A stretch of 64,000 bases of DNA from Clostridiaceae bacterium (lineage in GTDB: Bacteria > Bacillota > Clostridia > Peptostreptococcales > Natronincolaceae): assembly GCA_020832135.1 (NCBI GenBank), contig JAFIFG010000045.1:1-64000 (forward strand). The letters are read 5' to 3'. A program made the position numbers and the translations under genes. The notes below the pieces were generated by a model. The model worked only from the letters and a program-made list of their open reading frames with translations, was not told where the DNA came from and did no database searches. Below are positions 18,924-27,063 of this stretch, in pieces (the first letter of the stretch is position 1; each line of letters opens with the position of its first letter).

Positions 18924-19370
18924 TTGAGTAATGATACGAGTGCACTAAATCAATACGTTATATTCAAATTACAGGAGGAACATTATGGTATTTCTATAAA
19001 GGATGTAGAAACTATAGAGAAAGTATCAGAAATAACTAGGCTGCCCAATAGTCCATCCTACGTTCAAGGTGTAATAAACCTTAGGGGTGAAGTTGTTCCT
19101 GTAATTGACTTAAGAAAAAGATTTGAAATGGAAATAAAAGAAAATACAGAGGAAACAAGGATTATTATTTTAAATATAGAAGAGATGATTATAGGTATAG
19201 TAGTGGATAGTTCTTCTGAAGTTTTGACTATACCCGTTGATACCATTGACAATACCTTTGACTTAGTTAATACTCTTGAAGATGATTATGTTAAAGGTAT
19301 AGGAAAAGTGGAAGATCGTATGATTATTATACTAGATATGTTGAAGGCATTAAATATTACAGCATCATAA
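18924..19370 (+). CDS. cheW: Chemotaxis adaptor protein CheW
   Basis: Couples CheA to chemoreceptors. The 148 residues are a single CheW domain: YVIFKLQEEHYGISIKDVET near the N-terminus, then VQGVINLRGEVVPVIDLRK about residues 47-65. TTG 18924 follows GGGAGTGATT (18910-18919). It lies immediately after cheA, as is common. Confidence 0.96.
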   Translation: MSNDTSALNQYVIFKLQEEHYGISIKDVETIEKVSEITRLPNSPSYVQGVINLRGEVVPVIDLRKRFEMEIKENTEETRIIILNIEEMIIGIVVDSSSEVLTIPVDTIDNTFDLVNTLEDDYVKGIGKVEDRMIIILDMLKALNITAS

Positions 19371-19394
19371 ATAGAAAAGGAGGTGCAACTTTAA

Positions 19395-20009
19395 ATGTTT
19401 AATGTTGAGGATTTAAATCATTTGCATCTTGATGTATTAAGAGAGATTGGTAATATAGGAGCAGGTAATGCTGCTACTGCCTTAGCCCTGATGATCCATA
19501 AAAAGATTGACATGGAAGTTCCTATGGTGAAAATTCTAGAATTTGAAGAGGTTGCAAAGATTTTAGGGGGAGAAGAGAGTGTGGTAGCAGGTATTTATTT
19601 TGATGTACAGGGAGATGTAACAGGAAATATTATGTTTTTATTAGATACCTCCTCCTCAAAAGTACTAACTGGTATGCTGATGGGTAGAGAAGATTATTCT
19701 AAGGAATTAGATGAAATGGATCGTTCAGCCCTTCAGGAAATAGGTAATATCTTATCAGGGTCCTATATTTCATCATTATCTACCCTTACTGGACTCAATT
19801 TAGTACTTTCTGTGCCTTCTTTATGTATAGATATGGCAGGAGCTATTTTGAGTGTACCAGCAATTCAATTTGGTCAGGTTAGTGATAAAGTTTTGTTAAT
19901 AGAAACAAAATTACAGGATGGCAATAATTTAGTTAAAGCCAACTTTTTCTTAATACCTAATGCAGACTCCTTTAGAATTTTATTAAAAAATTTAGGAGTG
20001 GATAATTAA
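19395..20009 (+). CDS. cheC: CheY-P phosphatase CheC
   Basis: Dephosphorylates CheY-P and, with CheD, forms part of the adaptation feedback loop. The 204 residues contain two active-site repeats, both intact: E17/N20 in EIGNIGAGNAA and E115/N118 in EIGNILSG. AGGAGGTG precedes ATG 19395. It directly abuts cheD, its functional partner, with no intergenic base. Confidence 0.95.
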   Translation: MFNVEDLNHLHLDVLREIGNIGAGNAATALALMIHKKIDMEVPMVKILEFEEVAKILGGEESVVAGIYFDVQGDVTGNIMFLLDTSSSKVLTGMLMGREDYSKELDEMDRSALQEIGNILSGSYISSLSTLTGLNLVLSVPSLCIDMAGAILSVPAIQFGQVSDKVLLIETKLQDGNNLVKANFFLIPNADSFRILLKNLGVDN

Positions 20010-20495
20010 ATGGAAAAGACTATAAAGGTTGGCATGGCTGACTTGAAGGTGACGAAGTCCCCAAAAGTATTGACAACTTTAGGTTTAGGTTCATGTGTAG
20101 GTGTTGCACTATATGATAGAGAAACTAAAATAATAGGATTAGCCCACATTATGTTACCTAATAGCACACAAATTAAAAATAATGCCAATAAAGCTAAGTT
20201 TGCAGATACGGCAATTGATATTTTGTTAAAGGAAATGATAGGTATGGGCACCAACAAAAGTAGACTTGTTGCCAAAATAGCTGGTGGAGCACAAATGTTT
20301 TCTTTTGGAAGCAATAATGATATGATGAAAATAGGTTATAGAAATGTTGTAGCTACGAAAGAAGTGTTGAAAAGTTTTAATATACCTCTTTTAGCAGAAG
20401 ATACAGGTGGTAATCATGGACGAACTATTGAGGTTTATGGATGCACTGGAAAACTACTTGTTAAAACAATAGGGTATGGTGTGAAAGAAATATAA
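20010..20495 (+). CDS. cheD: Chemoreceptor glutamine deamidase CheD
   Basis: Deamidates receptor glutamines and binds CheC to stimulate it. The 161 residues have the catalytic cysteine C29 (GLGSCVGVALYD) and histidine H46 (GLAHIMLP), consistent with an active enzyme. The ATG follows the cheC stop immediately; TTTAGGAGTGG at the end of cheC serves as ribosome-binding site. Confidence 0.95.
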   Translation: MEKTIKVGMADLKVTKSPKVLTTLGLGSCVGVALYDRETKIIGLAHIMLPNSTQIKNNANKAKFADTAIDILLKEMIGMGTNKSRLVAKIAGGAQMFSFGSNNDMMKIGYRNVVATKEVLKSFNIPLLAEDTGGNHGRTIEVYGCTGKLLVKTIGYGVKEI

Positions 20496-20524
20496 TGACT
20501 ATGCAGGGTCCAGGAGGGTTCTAA

Positions 20525-21256
20525 ATGGACTATGAAATCCTATGGCAAGAATATAAAAAAAACAACAATATAGAAGCTAAAAATAAATTATTAGAAACAT
20601 ATATACAATTGGTTAAAGTGATTGCAGGCAGATTATATACAACCTACGGTAGTAATGTAGAATACGATGACCTAGTGGGTTATGGTATATTTGGATTAAT
20701 AGATGCAGTAGAGAAATTTGACATAAATAAAAAAGTGAAGTTTGAAACCTATGCCCAAATTAGAATTAGAGGAGCAATAATAGACCAACTTAGAAGCTTG
20801 GATTGGATTCCAAGGTCGATAAGACAAAAAGCAAAAAAAATAGAAGAAACATACATAAAGTTAGAAAATACATCAGGAAAAAATGCTTCAGATATGGAGG
20901 TAGCTCAGGAACTAAATATATCTATTAAAGAACTTCATAACACTTTACAACAAATTAACAGCTTTCATGTTATATCGTTAGAAGAAAAACTATATGAAAA
21001 TAACCTAGTATATACATTAAAAGAGGAAACACAAAATTTGCCAGAAGATATTATTTGTGATCAGGAGGTTTATAAGACTCTACAATGTACTATAGATAGA
21101 TTACCTGAGAGAGAAAAAAAGGTAATTTCTCTATACTACTATAATGAATTAACCTATAAAGAAATAGGTAAGGTATTGGAAATATCAGAATCAAGAGTTT
21201 CACAATTACATTCAAAAGCTATAGCTAGATTAAAATCACAAGTAGAAAATTTATAA
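20525..21256 (+). CDS. sigD: Flagellar/motility RNA polymerase sigma factor SigD (FliA/WhiG family)
   Basis: Alternative sigma factor for late flagellar and chemotaxis genes. The 243 residues show region 2 (YDDLVGYGIFGLIDAVEKFD, then FETYAQIRIRGAIIDQLR). Region 3 follows, and region 4 has a helix-turn-helix (YKEIGKVLEISESRVSQLH). CCAGGAGGG precedes ATG 20525. Placing the sigma gene near the operon end is the Bacillus-like arrangement that couples its level to operon read-through. I saw no anti-sigma factor FlgM in the window. Confidence 0.95.
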   Translation: MDYEILWQEYKKNNNIEAKNKLLETYIQLVKVIAGRLYTTYGSNVEYDDLVGYGIFGLIDAVEKFDINKKVKFETYAQIRIRGAIIDQLRSLDWIPRSIRQKAKKIEETYIKLENTSGKNASDMEVAQELNISIKELHNTLQQINSFHVISLEEKLYENNLVYTLKEETQNLPEDIICDQEVYKTLQCTIDRLPEREKKVISLYYYNELTYKEIGKVLEISESRVSQLHSKAIARLKSQVENL

Positions 21257-21284
21257 AGCATAGACTTAATGGGGGGGGGAAGCT

Positions 21285-23123
21285 ATGAAAAGAGATTATG
21301 TTATTGTAGAAGGGAAAAATTATGAAGAAGTATTAAAATCAGGACTTTCAGACCTAAAATTAAAAAAAGATGAAGTGGAGATAGAAGTCTTGAAGGAACA
21401 AAAATCATCTTTATTTAAAAAGTCCTATATACAATTAAGATTAACTGTAAAGCAAGACAAAGAAGAATTAGAATTAATAAAAAAGGCTCAAGACATAAAT
21501 GTAGAGATAGAAGAAACCGTTTTTAAAAGCGATAAATTATTTTACATAAGTTATCTACTCGATGGGGTGTATATCACTATAAACCAATTGAATAAAAAAG
21601 ACAATAATGAAAATTTAACTATTGAAATATTAGAATATTTGGATAAAAAATCCGTGCAGGAAGTGAATACTGAGGAGATTAAACGAATTGTAAGAGAAAA
21701 AGATGGTAATCCTACTAAAATTGCTCCTCAACAGGAAGAGGTTACAATTGATGGGGAAGCACTTGTTGAAGTGTCGAAGGATAAACTACAGGCTTATATT
21801 ACCATAACAGAAGCTGATGGAGGTAAAGTCATTACTTTAAATGATGCTATGGAAAAGCTTTATCAATATAATATTAAACATGGAGTGGACTATGATAAGC
21901 TGAAAAACATAATAGGGAATAATATACTCAATGAAAAAGTGCTTATTGCAGAAGGTAAAAAAGCTATTGATGGTAAGGACGGTAGCTTAATTTATCATTT
22001 TGATATGACAAAAAAGCACCAACCTCAAATACTAGAGGATGGTTCAGTAGATTTCAAACAACTGGACTTAATAACTAATGTACATAAAGGTGATATATTA
22101 ATCGAAATACAGTCTCCTATAGAGGGTACAGAAGGTGTGAATGTACTAGGTGAAAAAATCCCCCCTCAAAAAGGAAAAGCTCCTAAGATACTTATAGGGA
22201 AGAATATAATAGAAAGTAAAGATGGGTTAAAATTATATGCTAATCTAGATGGACAAGTGTTTTACAGGGATGGCAAAATTGAAGTAAATCAAGTATATGA
22301 AATACCGGGAGATGTAGATAACTCTACTGGCAATATTAAATTTAATGGGAAAGTAGTTGTTAGGGGTAGTGTTAAATCAGGTTTTGTTGTAGATGCACAG
22401 GGAGATATAGAAGTGAATGGTGTAGTAGAAGGGGCTACCCTTATTGCTAGGGATAATATTATTCTAAATAGAGGAGTTCAAGGTAATAATCAAGCCTATT
22501 TACAGTGCGATGGAGACTTAATAGCAAAATATATAGAGAATACAAGAATAAAAGTTTCGGGTAATATCCAGGCAGATTGTATTATGCATAGTATTGTAGT
22601 TTCTAAGGGTAATGTTATTGTAAGTGGACGACGAGGTCTAGTAGTAGGCGGACAGGTTAAAGTTGCTGAAGAAATTGTTGCAAAGATAATAGGATCTAAT
22701 ATGGGGACAAGCACCATTATAGAAGTAGGAATAGATCCTGATGAGAAACAAAGGTATGATAGTATAAAAAAGGAAATAACTAAAATAGAAGAAAACTTAA
22801 GTAATTTAAAGAAAACTATAGAGCTCTTAAATAAAGCTAATAAAAGTTCTAAACTACAGGAAAATAAAGAGGAAATTTTGGTTAAGTCACTAAAAACCTA
22901 TGAGTACTTAAAGGATAAATATGAAAATCTTTTAAATGAACTTAATACACTAGAGATTAAAATGCAAAACCTATCCAAAGGAAAAATACATGTAAGTAAC
23001 AAGTTATATCCAGGAGTAAAAGTTGCAATTCAAAATGCTGTAAGACATATACATGAGGAAATACCTATATGTACCTTATATAAAAAAGAAGGAGAAATTG
23101 TTATTGGGCCTTATGAAAAATAG
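21285..23123 (+). CDS. fapA: FapA/DUF342 polymer-forming flagellar assembly protein with Jag-N-like head
   Basis: Large protein of the FapA (DUF342) family, linked in other bacteria to flagellar regulation; molecular role unsettled. The 612 residues start with a ~55-residue Jag/KhpB N-terminal-type domain (IVEGKNYEEVLKSGLSDLKL). The DUF342 beta-helix region follows (about 190-485, short glycine- and valine-rich repeats). A coiled coil lies at about 485-560, with a short C-terminal end. The ribosome-binding site is a G8 run just before ATG 21285. Confidence 0.85.
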   Translation: MKRDYVIVEGKNYEEVLKSGLSDLKLKKDEVEIEVLKEQKSSLFKKSYIQLRLTVKQDKEELELIKKAQDINVEIEETVFKSDKLFYISYLLDGVYITINQLNKKDNNENLTIEILEYLDKKSVQEVNTEEIKRIVREKDGNPTKIAPQQEEVTIDGEALVEVSKDKLQAYITITEADGGKVITLNDAMEKLYQYNIKHGVDYDKLKNIIGNNILNEKVLIAEGKKAIDGKDGSLIYHFDMTKKHQPQILEDGSVDFKQLDLITNVHKGDILIEIQSPIEGTEGVNVLGEKIPPQKGKAPKILIGKNIIESKDGLKLYANLDGQVFYRDGKIEVNQVYEIPGDVDNSTGNIKFNGKVVVRGSVKSGFVVDAQGDIEVNGVVEGATLIARDNIILNRGVQGNNQAYLQCDGDLIAKYIENTRIKVSGNIQADCIMHSIVVSKGNVIVSGRRGLVVGGQVKVAEEIVAKIIGSNMGTSTIIEVGIDPDEKQRYDSIKKEITKIEENLSNLKKTIELLNKANKSSKLQENKEEILVKSLKTYEYLKDKYENLLNELNTLEIKMQNLSKGKIHVSNKLYPGVKVAIQNAVRHIHEEIPICTLYKKEGEIVIGPYEK

Positions 23124-23134
23124 GTGGTGATTAT

Positions 23135-23464
23135 ATGTCGATTAAACCAATAGATTATCAAATTACCTATAACAATACAGTAAATGAAGCAAAAGATAAA
23201 CAAAATCAATTAAACAAAACAAAGGATAGTCACTATTTCGCAGAAAATCAGCAAAATAGTGAAATTCAAAGAAATAAATCTAAAATACAAGATACTGAAG
23301 GTGCAAGTGGCAAAAGTATTAATAAAGATAACCATTCTTCAAAGGAAAATAGACACTCTAAAAACAAGCAACGGAAAAAGAATAGTTCAAAAGATAAAGA
23401 CATTAATAAGGATAATATGAAGCATGTAGAAAACAAAGGATTTAAAATAGATATCTTCATATAA
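23135..23464 (+). CDS. Small highly charged flagellar-operon protein of unknown function
   Basis: I do not recognise a functional domain. The 109 residues start MSIKPIDYQITYNNT and end with a short hydrophobic segment (FKIDIFI). The middle is lysine-, asparagine- and serine-rich and probably disordered. Similar small proteins starting MSIKPID occur at this place in clostridial flagellar operons, as I recall them. GGTGGTGATT precedes ATG 23135, 11 bases after fapA, so it is probably the operon's last gene before the palindrome at 23527. Confidence 0.7.
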   Translation: MSIKPIDYQITYNNTVNEAKDKQNQLNKTKDSHYFAENQQNSEIQRNKSKIQDTEGASGKSINKDNHSSKENRHSKNKQRKKNSSKDKDINKDNMKHVENKGFKIDIFI

Positions 23465-23526
23465 AATAAAGTCTAATTCATATTGGATTTTTGCTGCCAT
23501 TGAATTTTAGTTAAATTAATAGCGAG

Positions 23527-23578
23527 GATGTATTGCTTGATCTCCTGCTTGGCCAAGCAGGAGATCAAGCAATACATC
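23527..23578. repeat. 52-bp perfect palindrome at the end of the flagellar operon
   Basis: Bases 23527-23552 and 23553-23578 are exact reverse complements with no spacer, centred on CTTGGCCAAG. As RNA this would form a stem of about 24 bp closed by a 4-base loop. The bases after it (AAAGATTAAG) contain no T-run, so it lacks a normal intrinsic-terminator tail. It starts 63 bases after the charged small protein and ends 26 bases before the next start codon. Confidence 0.9.
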
Positions 23579-23603
23579 AAAGATTAAGTACAAGAGGTGG
23601 ATT

Positions 23604-24050
23604 ATGTATTACAATATAATTATTTTGACAATAGGTATTATTGTTACAATTATAGCTGCATATTTTTTAAAAAGAAATAGTGAAAACTCTGAAGAATTAT
23701 ACCAAGATATGCCAATGAGTTTAGATAGTAATTTAAAGAAGGTTATTGAAAAATCCCAAAATAAAATACTGGGCGATATAGATCATATGAATGAGGAAAT
23801 GCAGGAAATAAAACATCAATTAAAAGAAATACGCCAATTAATTCGTTTAAATTCACAAGGAGATAATGCGATTCAGACAGACACTCCTGAAGATAAAAAT
23901 TTTAGTCATCTATTAAACTATAATAAATTTCTTGCCAAAAACAAAAAAATCATTGATATGTTTCATCAAAATAAAACAGCAGAAGAAATAGCATGCCAAC
24001 TTAACAAAAGTGTAAGAGAAGTTGAAATGGTTACAAAGTTAATAAAATGA
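23604..24050 (+). CDS. Membrane-anchored protein with C-terminal HTH-like segment (DUF6115-like)
   Basis: 148 residues of unknown function. Residues 4-22 form one N-terminal membrane helix. A charged coiled coil follows (about 40-85, DIDHMNEEMQEIKHQLKEIR) and a linker. The C-terminal motif IIDMFHQNKTAEEIACQLNK resembles the helix-turn-helix end of DUF6115 proteins, which often follow flagellar/chemotaxis operons in clostridia. AGAGGTGG precedes ATG 23604. The assignment is by resemblance only. Confidence 0.65.
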   Translation: MYYNIIILTIGIIVTIIAAYFLKRNSENSEELYQDMPMSLDSNLKKVIEKSQNKILGDIDHMNEEMQEIKHQLKEIRQLIRLNSQGDNAIQTDTPEDKNFSHLLNYNKFLAKNKKIIDMFHQNKTAEEIACQLNKSVREVEMVTKLIK

Positions 24051-24061
24051 GGTGAAGAAAT

Positions 24062-24478
24062 TTGAAAAAATTTTCCATTCATAGCATGGCACTTGGGATA
24101 GGAGTAGGAATGATATTAACAGCTATTTTAAATATCTTTTTTAATACAGGGCTCACAGAGGCGAAAAACTACACCACCACCGACCAATTTATTACACTCC
24201 CTGAAATGAAAACAAATTATGATATAGAGAAGATAGAACAAAACTTTGATGATATCCATAAAAATCAAGAGCATATTACTATTAATATAGAAAGAGGCAT
24301 GAATACTGGTGATATTGCAGTGTTATTACAGAAAGAAGGACTTATATCTAACAGTAATGATTTTTTGAAAACAGCAGATAGAATGGAAGCAACCAATAAA
24401 ATGAGATTTGGCGAAAAGAAAATACCCAATAATAGCACTTTAGAAGATATAGTGAAAATTTTAATACAAATTGAGTAA
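24062..24478 (+). CDS. Small membrane protein resembling the N-terminal LysM-like part of MltG (YceG)
   Basis: 138 residues with an N-terminal membrane helix (about 9-30). A later segment (HITINIERGMNTGDIAVLLQ, then KEGLI) resembles the LysM-like subdomain of the endolytic transglycosylase MltG. The catalytic domain of MltG is absent, so enzymatic activity is unlikely. GAGGTGAAGAAA precedes the start; TTG 24062 is the likely initiator. A role in peptidoglycan binding is inference. Confidence 0.6.
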   Translation: MKKFSIHSMALGIGVGMILTAILNIFFNTGLTEAKNYTTTDQFITLPEMKTNYDIEKIEQNFDDIHKNQEHITINIERGMNTGDIAVLLQKEGLISNSNDFLKTADRMEATNKMRFGEKKIPNNSTLEDIVKILIQIE

Positions 24479-24493
24479 TAAAAACGGCATAAA

Positions 24494-24557
24494 TTGACAA
24501 TAATTATAACAGAATTTTAAATTTGATATTGCGCAATGCTTGACAGTGTGTTAGAAT
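24494..24557 (+). promoter_or_regulatory. Tandem SigA-type promoters for rpsB-tsf
   Basis: P1 is TTGACA (24494-24499), a 17-base spacer and TTAAAT (24517-24522). P2 is TTGCGC (24529-24534), a 17-base spacer and TAGAAT (24552-24557) with an extended TG at 24549-24550. The transcript from P2 would have a leader of about 100 bases before rpsB. The leader (24565-24650) holds a weak hairpin between CTTAG and CTAAG. Autoregulation by S2 is possible but not shown. Confidence 0.65.
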
Positions 24558-24664
24558 ACAAAAGGTGATAAAACACACATTTCATAATCTTCTTAGGAGT
24601 GCCTTTTATTGGTGCTAAGTTGAGATGATTGAGATGGAGGAAAAAAACTAGAGGAGGTACTTAA

Positions 24665-25366
24665 ATGTCAGTAATTTCAATGAAACAATTATTAGAAGCT
24701 GGTGTTCATTTTGGACATCAAACTAGAAGATGGAACCCTAAAATGGCGGAATACATCTTCACAGAAAGAAATGGTATCTATATCATCGACCTTCAAAAAA
24801 CAGTGAAGAAGGTTGAAAAAGCTTATGACTTCATAAGAGAAATATCTGCTGAAGGTAAAAATGTTCTTTTTGTAGGAACAAAAAAACAAGCACAAGAAGC
24901 TATCCAAGAGGAAGCAAAAAGATGTGGAATGTACTATGTTAACCAAAGATGGTTAGGTGGTATGTTAACTAACTACAACACTATAAAAAATCGTATTGAT
25001 CGTCTTCGCAAGATACAAACAATGGAAGAAGATGGTACTTTTGATGTTTTACCTAAAAAAGAAGTTATTAAATTAAGAGCTGAAATGGAAAAACTTGAAA
25101 AATTCCTAGGTGGAATTAAAGATATGAAGGATATGCCTGGAGCTATTTTTGTTATAGATCCAAGAAAAGAAAGAATTGCTATAAAAGAAGCACATATATT
25201 AGGTATACCTGTAGTATCTGTTGTGGATACTAACTGTGACCCTGATGATGTAGATTATGTTATTCCTGGAAATGATGATGCAATTAGAGCCGTTAGATTA
25301 CTTACTGCTACAATGGCAAATGCTGTTTTAGAAGGAAGACAAGGATTCCAAGCTGAAGAAGAATAA
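24665..25366 (+). CDS. rpsB: 30S ribosomal protein S2
   Basis: Essential small-subunit protein needed for S1-side assembly. The 233 residues show the S2 signatures [20 protein letters not shown] (residues 6-25) and [19 protein letters not shown]. Length is typical for Firmicutes. AGAGGAGGTAC precedes ATG 24665. It is followed by tsf, the near-universal partner, across a hairpin-bearing gap. Confidence 0.98.
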   Translation: MSVISMKQLLEAGVHFGHQTRRWNPKMAEYIFTERNGIYIIDLQKTVKKVEKAYDFIREISAEGKNVLFVGTKKQAQEAIQEEAKRCGMYYVNQRWLGGMLTNYNTIKNRIDRLRKIQTMEEDGTFDVLPKKEVIKLRAEMEKLEKFLGGIKDMKDMPGAIFVIDPRKERIAIKEAHILGIPVVSVVDTNCDPDDVDYVIPGNDDAIRAVRLLTATMANAVLEGRQGFQAEEE

Positions 25367-25386
25367 TTAGCAAGTTATAACAGGAG

Positions 25387-25426
25387 AGGTAAGGGTTTAG
25401 AGGGTTAATCCCTTACTCCCTTACCT
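25387..25426 (+). promoter_or_regulatory. Intercistronic hairpin between rpsB and tsf (partial terminator or attenuator)
   Basis: AGGTAAGGG (25387-25395) pairs with CCCTTACCT (25418-25426). An inner AGGG/CCCT hairpin occupies the loop, giving a two-stage stem. Only two more Ts follow (TTAATAAT), so termination is probably partial. This would let rpsB be made in excess of tsf. Position 15 bases before the tsf ribosome-binding site also allows a translational effect. Confidence 0.6.
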
Positions 25427-25453
25427 TTAATAATACTTTAGGAGGCGTTGTTA

Positions 25454-26101
25454 ATGAACATTACTGCAGCAATGGTAAAAGAGCTTAGAGAGAAAACTGG
25501 GGCAGGTATGATGGATTGTAAAAAAGCCTTAACACAATCAGAAGGAAACATGGAAAAAGCTACAGAATTATTAAGAGAAAAAGGTTTAGCTGCTGTTTCT
25601 AAAAAAGCTGGAAGAGTTGCAGCTGAAGGTTTAGTAGAGTCATACATACATGGTGGTAGAATAGGCGTATTAGTAGAAGTTAACTCAGAGACTGATTTTG
25701 TTGCAAAAAATCAAGATTTCAAAGATTTTGTAAAGGATGTAGCAATGCAAATTGCAGCTTCTAATCCTCAATATGTACGTAGAGAAGAAGTTCCACAAGA
25801 TGAGATTCTAAAGGAAAAAGAAATCTTAAAAAAACAAGCTTTAAATGAAGGAAAGCCAGAAAAAATCGTTGAAAAAATGGTTGAAGGTAGAATTGATAAG
25901 TATTACAAAGAAGTTTGTTTATTAGAGCAACCCTTTGTTAAAAACCCAGATGTAACTATAGGTGAACTATTAACAGAAAAAGTTGCAAAAATAGGAGAAA
26001 ACTTAAGTATAAGAAGATTTGTAAGATTTGAAGTAGGCGAAGGTATTGAAAAGAAACAAGAAAACTTCGCTGAAGAAGTTGCTAAGCAAATAGGAGAATA
26101 A
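25454..26101 (+). CDS. tsf: Translation elongation factor Ts
   Basis: Nucleotide exchange factor for EF-Tu. AGGAGGCG (25440-25447) supports ATG 25454, giving 215 residues; the TTG at 25448 is too close to it. The N-terminal UBA-like signature is intact ([20 protein letters not shown]). The exchange motif follows at about residues 78-86 (SETDFVAKN). The protein is the short clostridial form with a reduced C-terminal subdomain. Confidence 0.97.
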   Translation: MNITAAMVKELREKTGAGMMDCKKALTQSEGNMEKATELLREKGLAAVSKKAGRVAAEGLVESYIHGGRIGVLVEVNSETDFVAKNQDFKDFVKDVAMQIAASNPQYVRREEVPQDEILKEKEILKKQALNEGKPEKIVEKMVEGRIDKYYKEVCLLEQPFVKNPDVTIGELLTEKVAKIGENLSIRRFVRFEVGEGIEKKQENFAEEVAKQIGE

Positions 26102-26126
26102 CTTTTAATAATAAGTCTTATTTTTG

Positions 26127-26150
26127 GAGAACACTTTTGTGTTCTCTTTT
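26127..26150 (+). terminator. Intrinsic terminator of rpsB-tsf
   Basis: GAGAACAC (26127-26134) and GTGTTCTC (26139-26146) form a perfect 8-bp stem with a TTTT loop, followed by TTTTAAT. This is a standard terminator shape, 26 bases after the tsf stop. Confidence 0.85.
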
Positions 26151-26256
26151 AATAGGTAGGAATAATTAAAAATTTTAAAAAATTTATTTGTTTATGTTAA
26201 ATAAATAAATTTTAGTAAAAACTATAAAATATAAAAACAATCTCTTTAGAAGATAA

Positions 26257-26265
26257 TGTTATACT
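26257..26265 (+). promoter_or_regulatory. Probable extended -10 promoter for pyrH-frr
   Basis: TGTTATACT contains an extended -10 element (TG, one base, TATACT at 26260-26265) in a very AT-rich stretch (26160-26280). No good -35 hexamer is seen 16-18 bases upstream. It lies ~60 bases before pyrH and after the tsf terminator, so a promoter is required here, but the exact site is uncertain. Confidence 0.4.
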
Positions 26266-26326
26266 TAGAAAAAAATAAAGGATTTTTTTGCTAGCTGTAG
26301 AAATAAATAGATTGGAGGATCAAGTT

Positions 26327-27043
26327 ATGACTAAACCTCTGTATAAAAGAGTTTTGCTAAAATTAAGTGGTGAAGCATTGGCAGGAACAAAAGGTTTTGG
26401 TGTAGATACCGAAACTATAACGAATATCGCTTTACAAATTAAATCTCTAATGGAACTAGGTGTAGAAGTTGCTATTGTAGTTGGAGGAGGTAATTTCTGG
26501 AGAGGTAGAAGTGGAGAAGGTATGGATAGAACAACAGCTGATTATATGGGCATGATGGCTACGGTTATTAACTCTTTAGCACTTCAGGATGCTTTGGAAA
26601 ATGTGAATATTGTTACAAGAGTACAAACTGCTATTGAAATGCGACAAATTGCAGAGCCATATATTAGAAGAAGAGCTGTAAGACATCTAGAAAAAAATAG
26701 AGCAGTAATTTTTGCTGCTGGTACAGGTAACCCTTATTTTTCCACTGATACTACTGCAGCTCTTAGAGCTGCCGAGATCGAAGCAGATATTATTCTATTG
26801 GCTAAAAAAGTAGATGCTGTCTACGATAAAGATCCCCATATAAATGAAGATGCAAAGAAATTTGATGAATTATCCTATTTAGATATTTTAAAATTAGAGC
26901 TAAAGGTAATGGATTCAACCGCTACTTCTTTATGTATGGACAACAAAATACCTATTAGAGTATTTAGTTTGGATGAACCTGAAAATATTATTAAGGTTAT
27001 ATATGGTGAAAAAATAGGCACCTATATACATAATGAAAATTAA
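26327..27043 (+). CDS. pyrH: UMP kinase
   Basis: Hexameric kinase converting UMP to UDP, unrelated to eukaryotic UMP kinases. TTGGAGGAT (26312-26320) fixes ATG 26327, giving 238 residues. Motifs are [13 protein letters not shown] near the N-terminus, [11 protein letters not shown] (about 48-58) and [20 protein letters not shown] in the middle. The family is allosterically regulated by GTP and UTP. Its place between tsf and frr is conserved across bacteria. Confidence 0.97.
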   Translation: MTKPLYKRVLLKLSGEALAGTKGFGVDTETITNIALQIKSLMELGVEVAIVVGGGNFWRGRSGEGMDRTTADYMGMMATVINSLALQDALENVNIVTRVQTAIEMRQIAEPYIRRRAVRHLEKNRAVIFAAGTGNPYFSTDTTAALRAAEIEADIILLAKKVDAVYDKDPHINEDAKKFDELSYLDILKLELKVMDSTATSLCMDNKIPIRVFSLDEPENIIKVIYGEKIGTYIHNEN

Positions 27044-27063
27044 ATATAAGGGAGGATATTACA

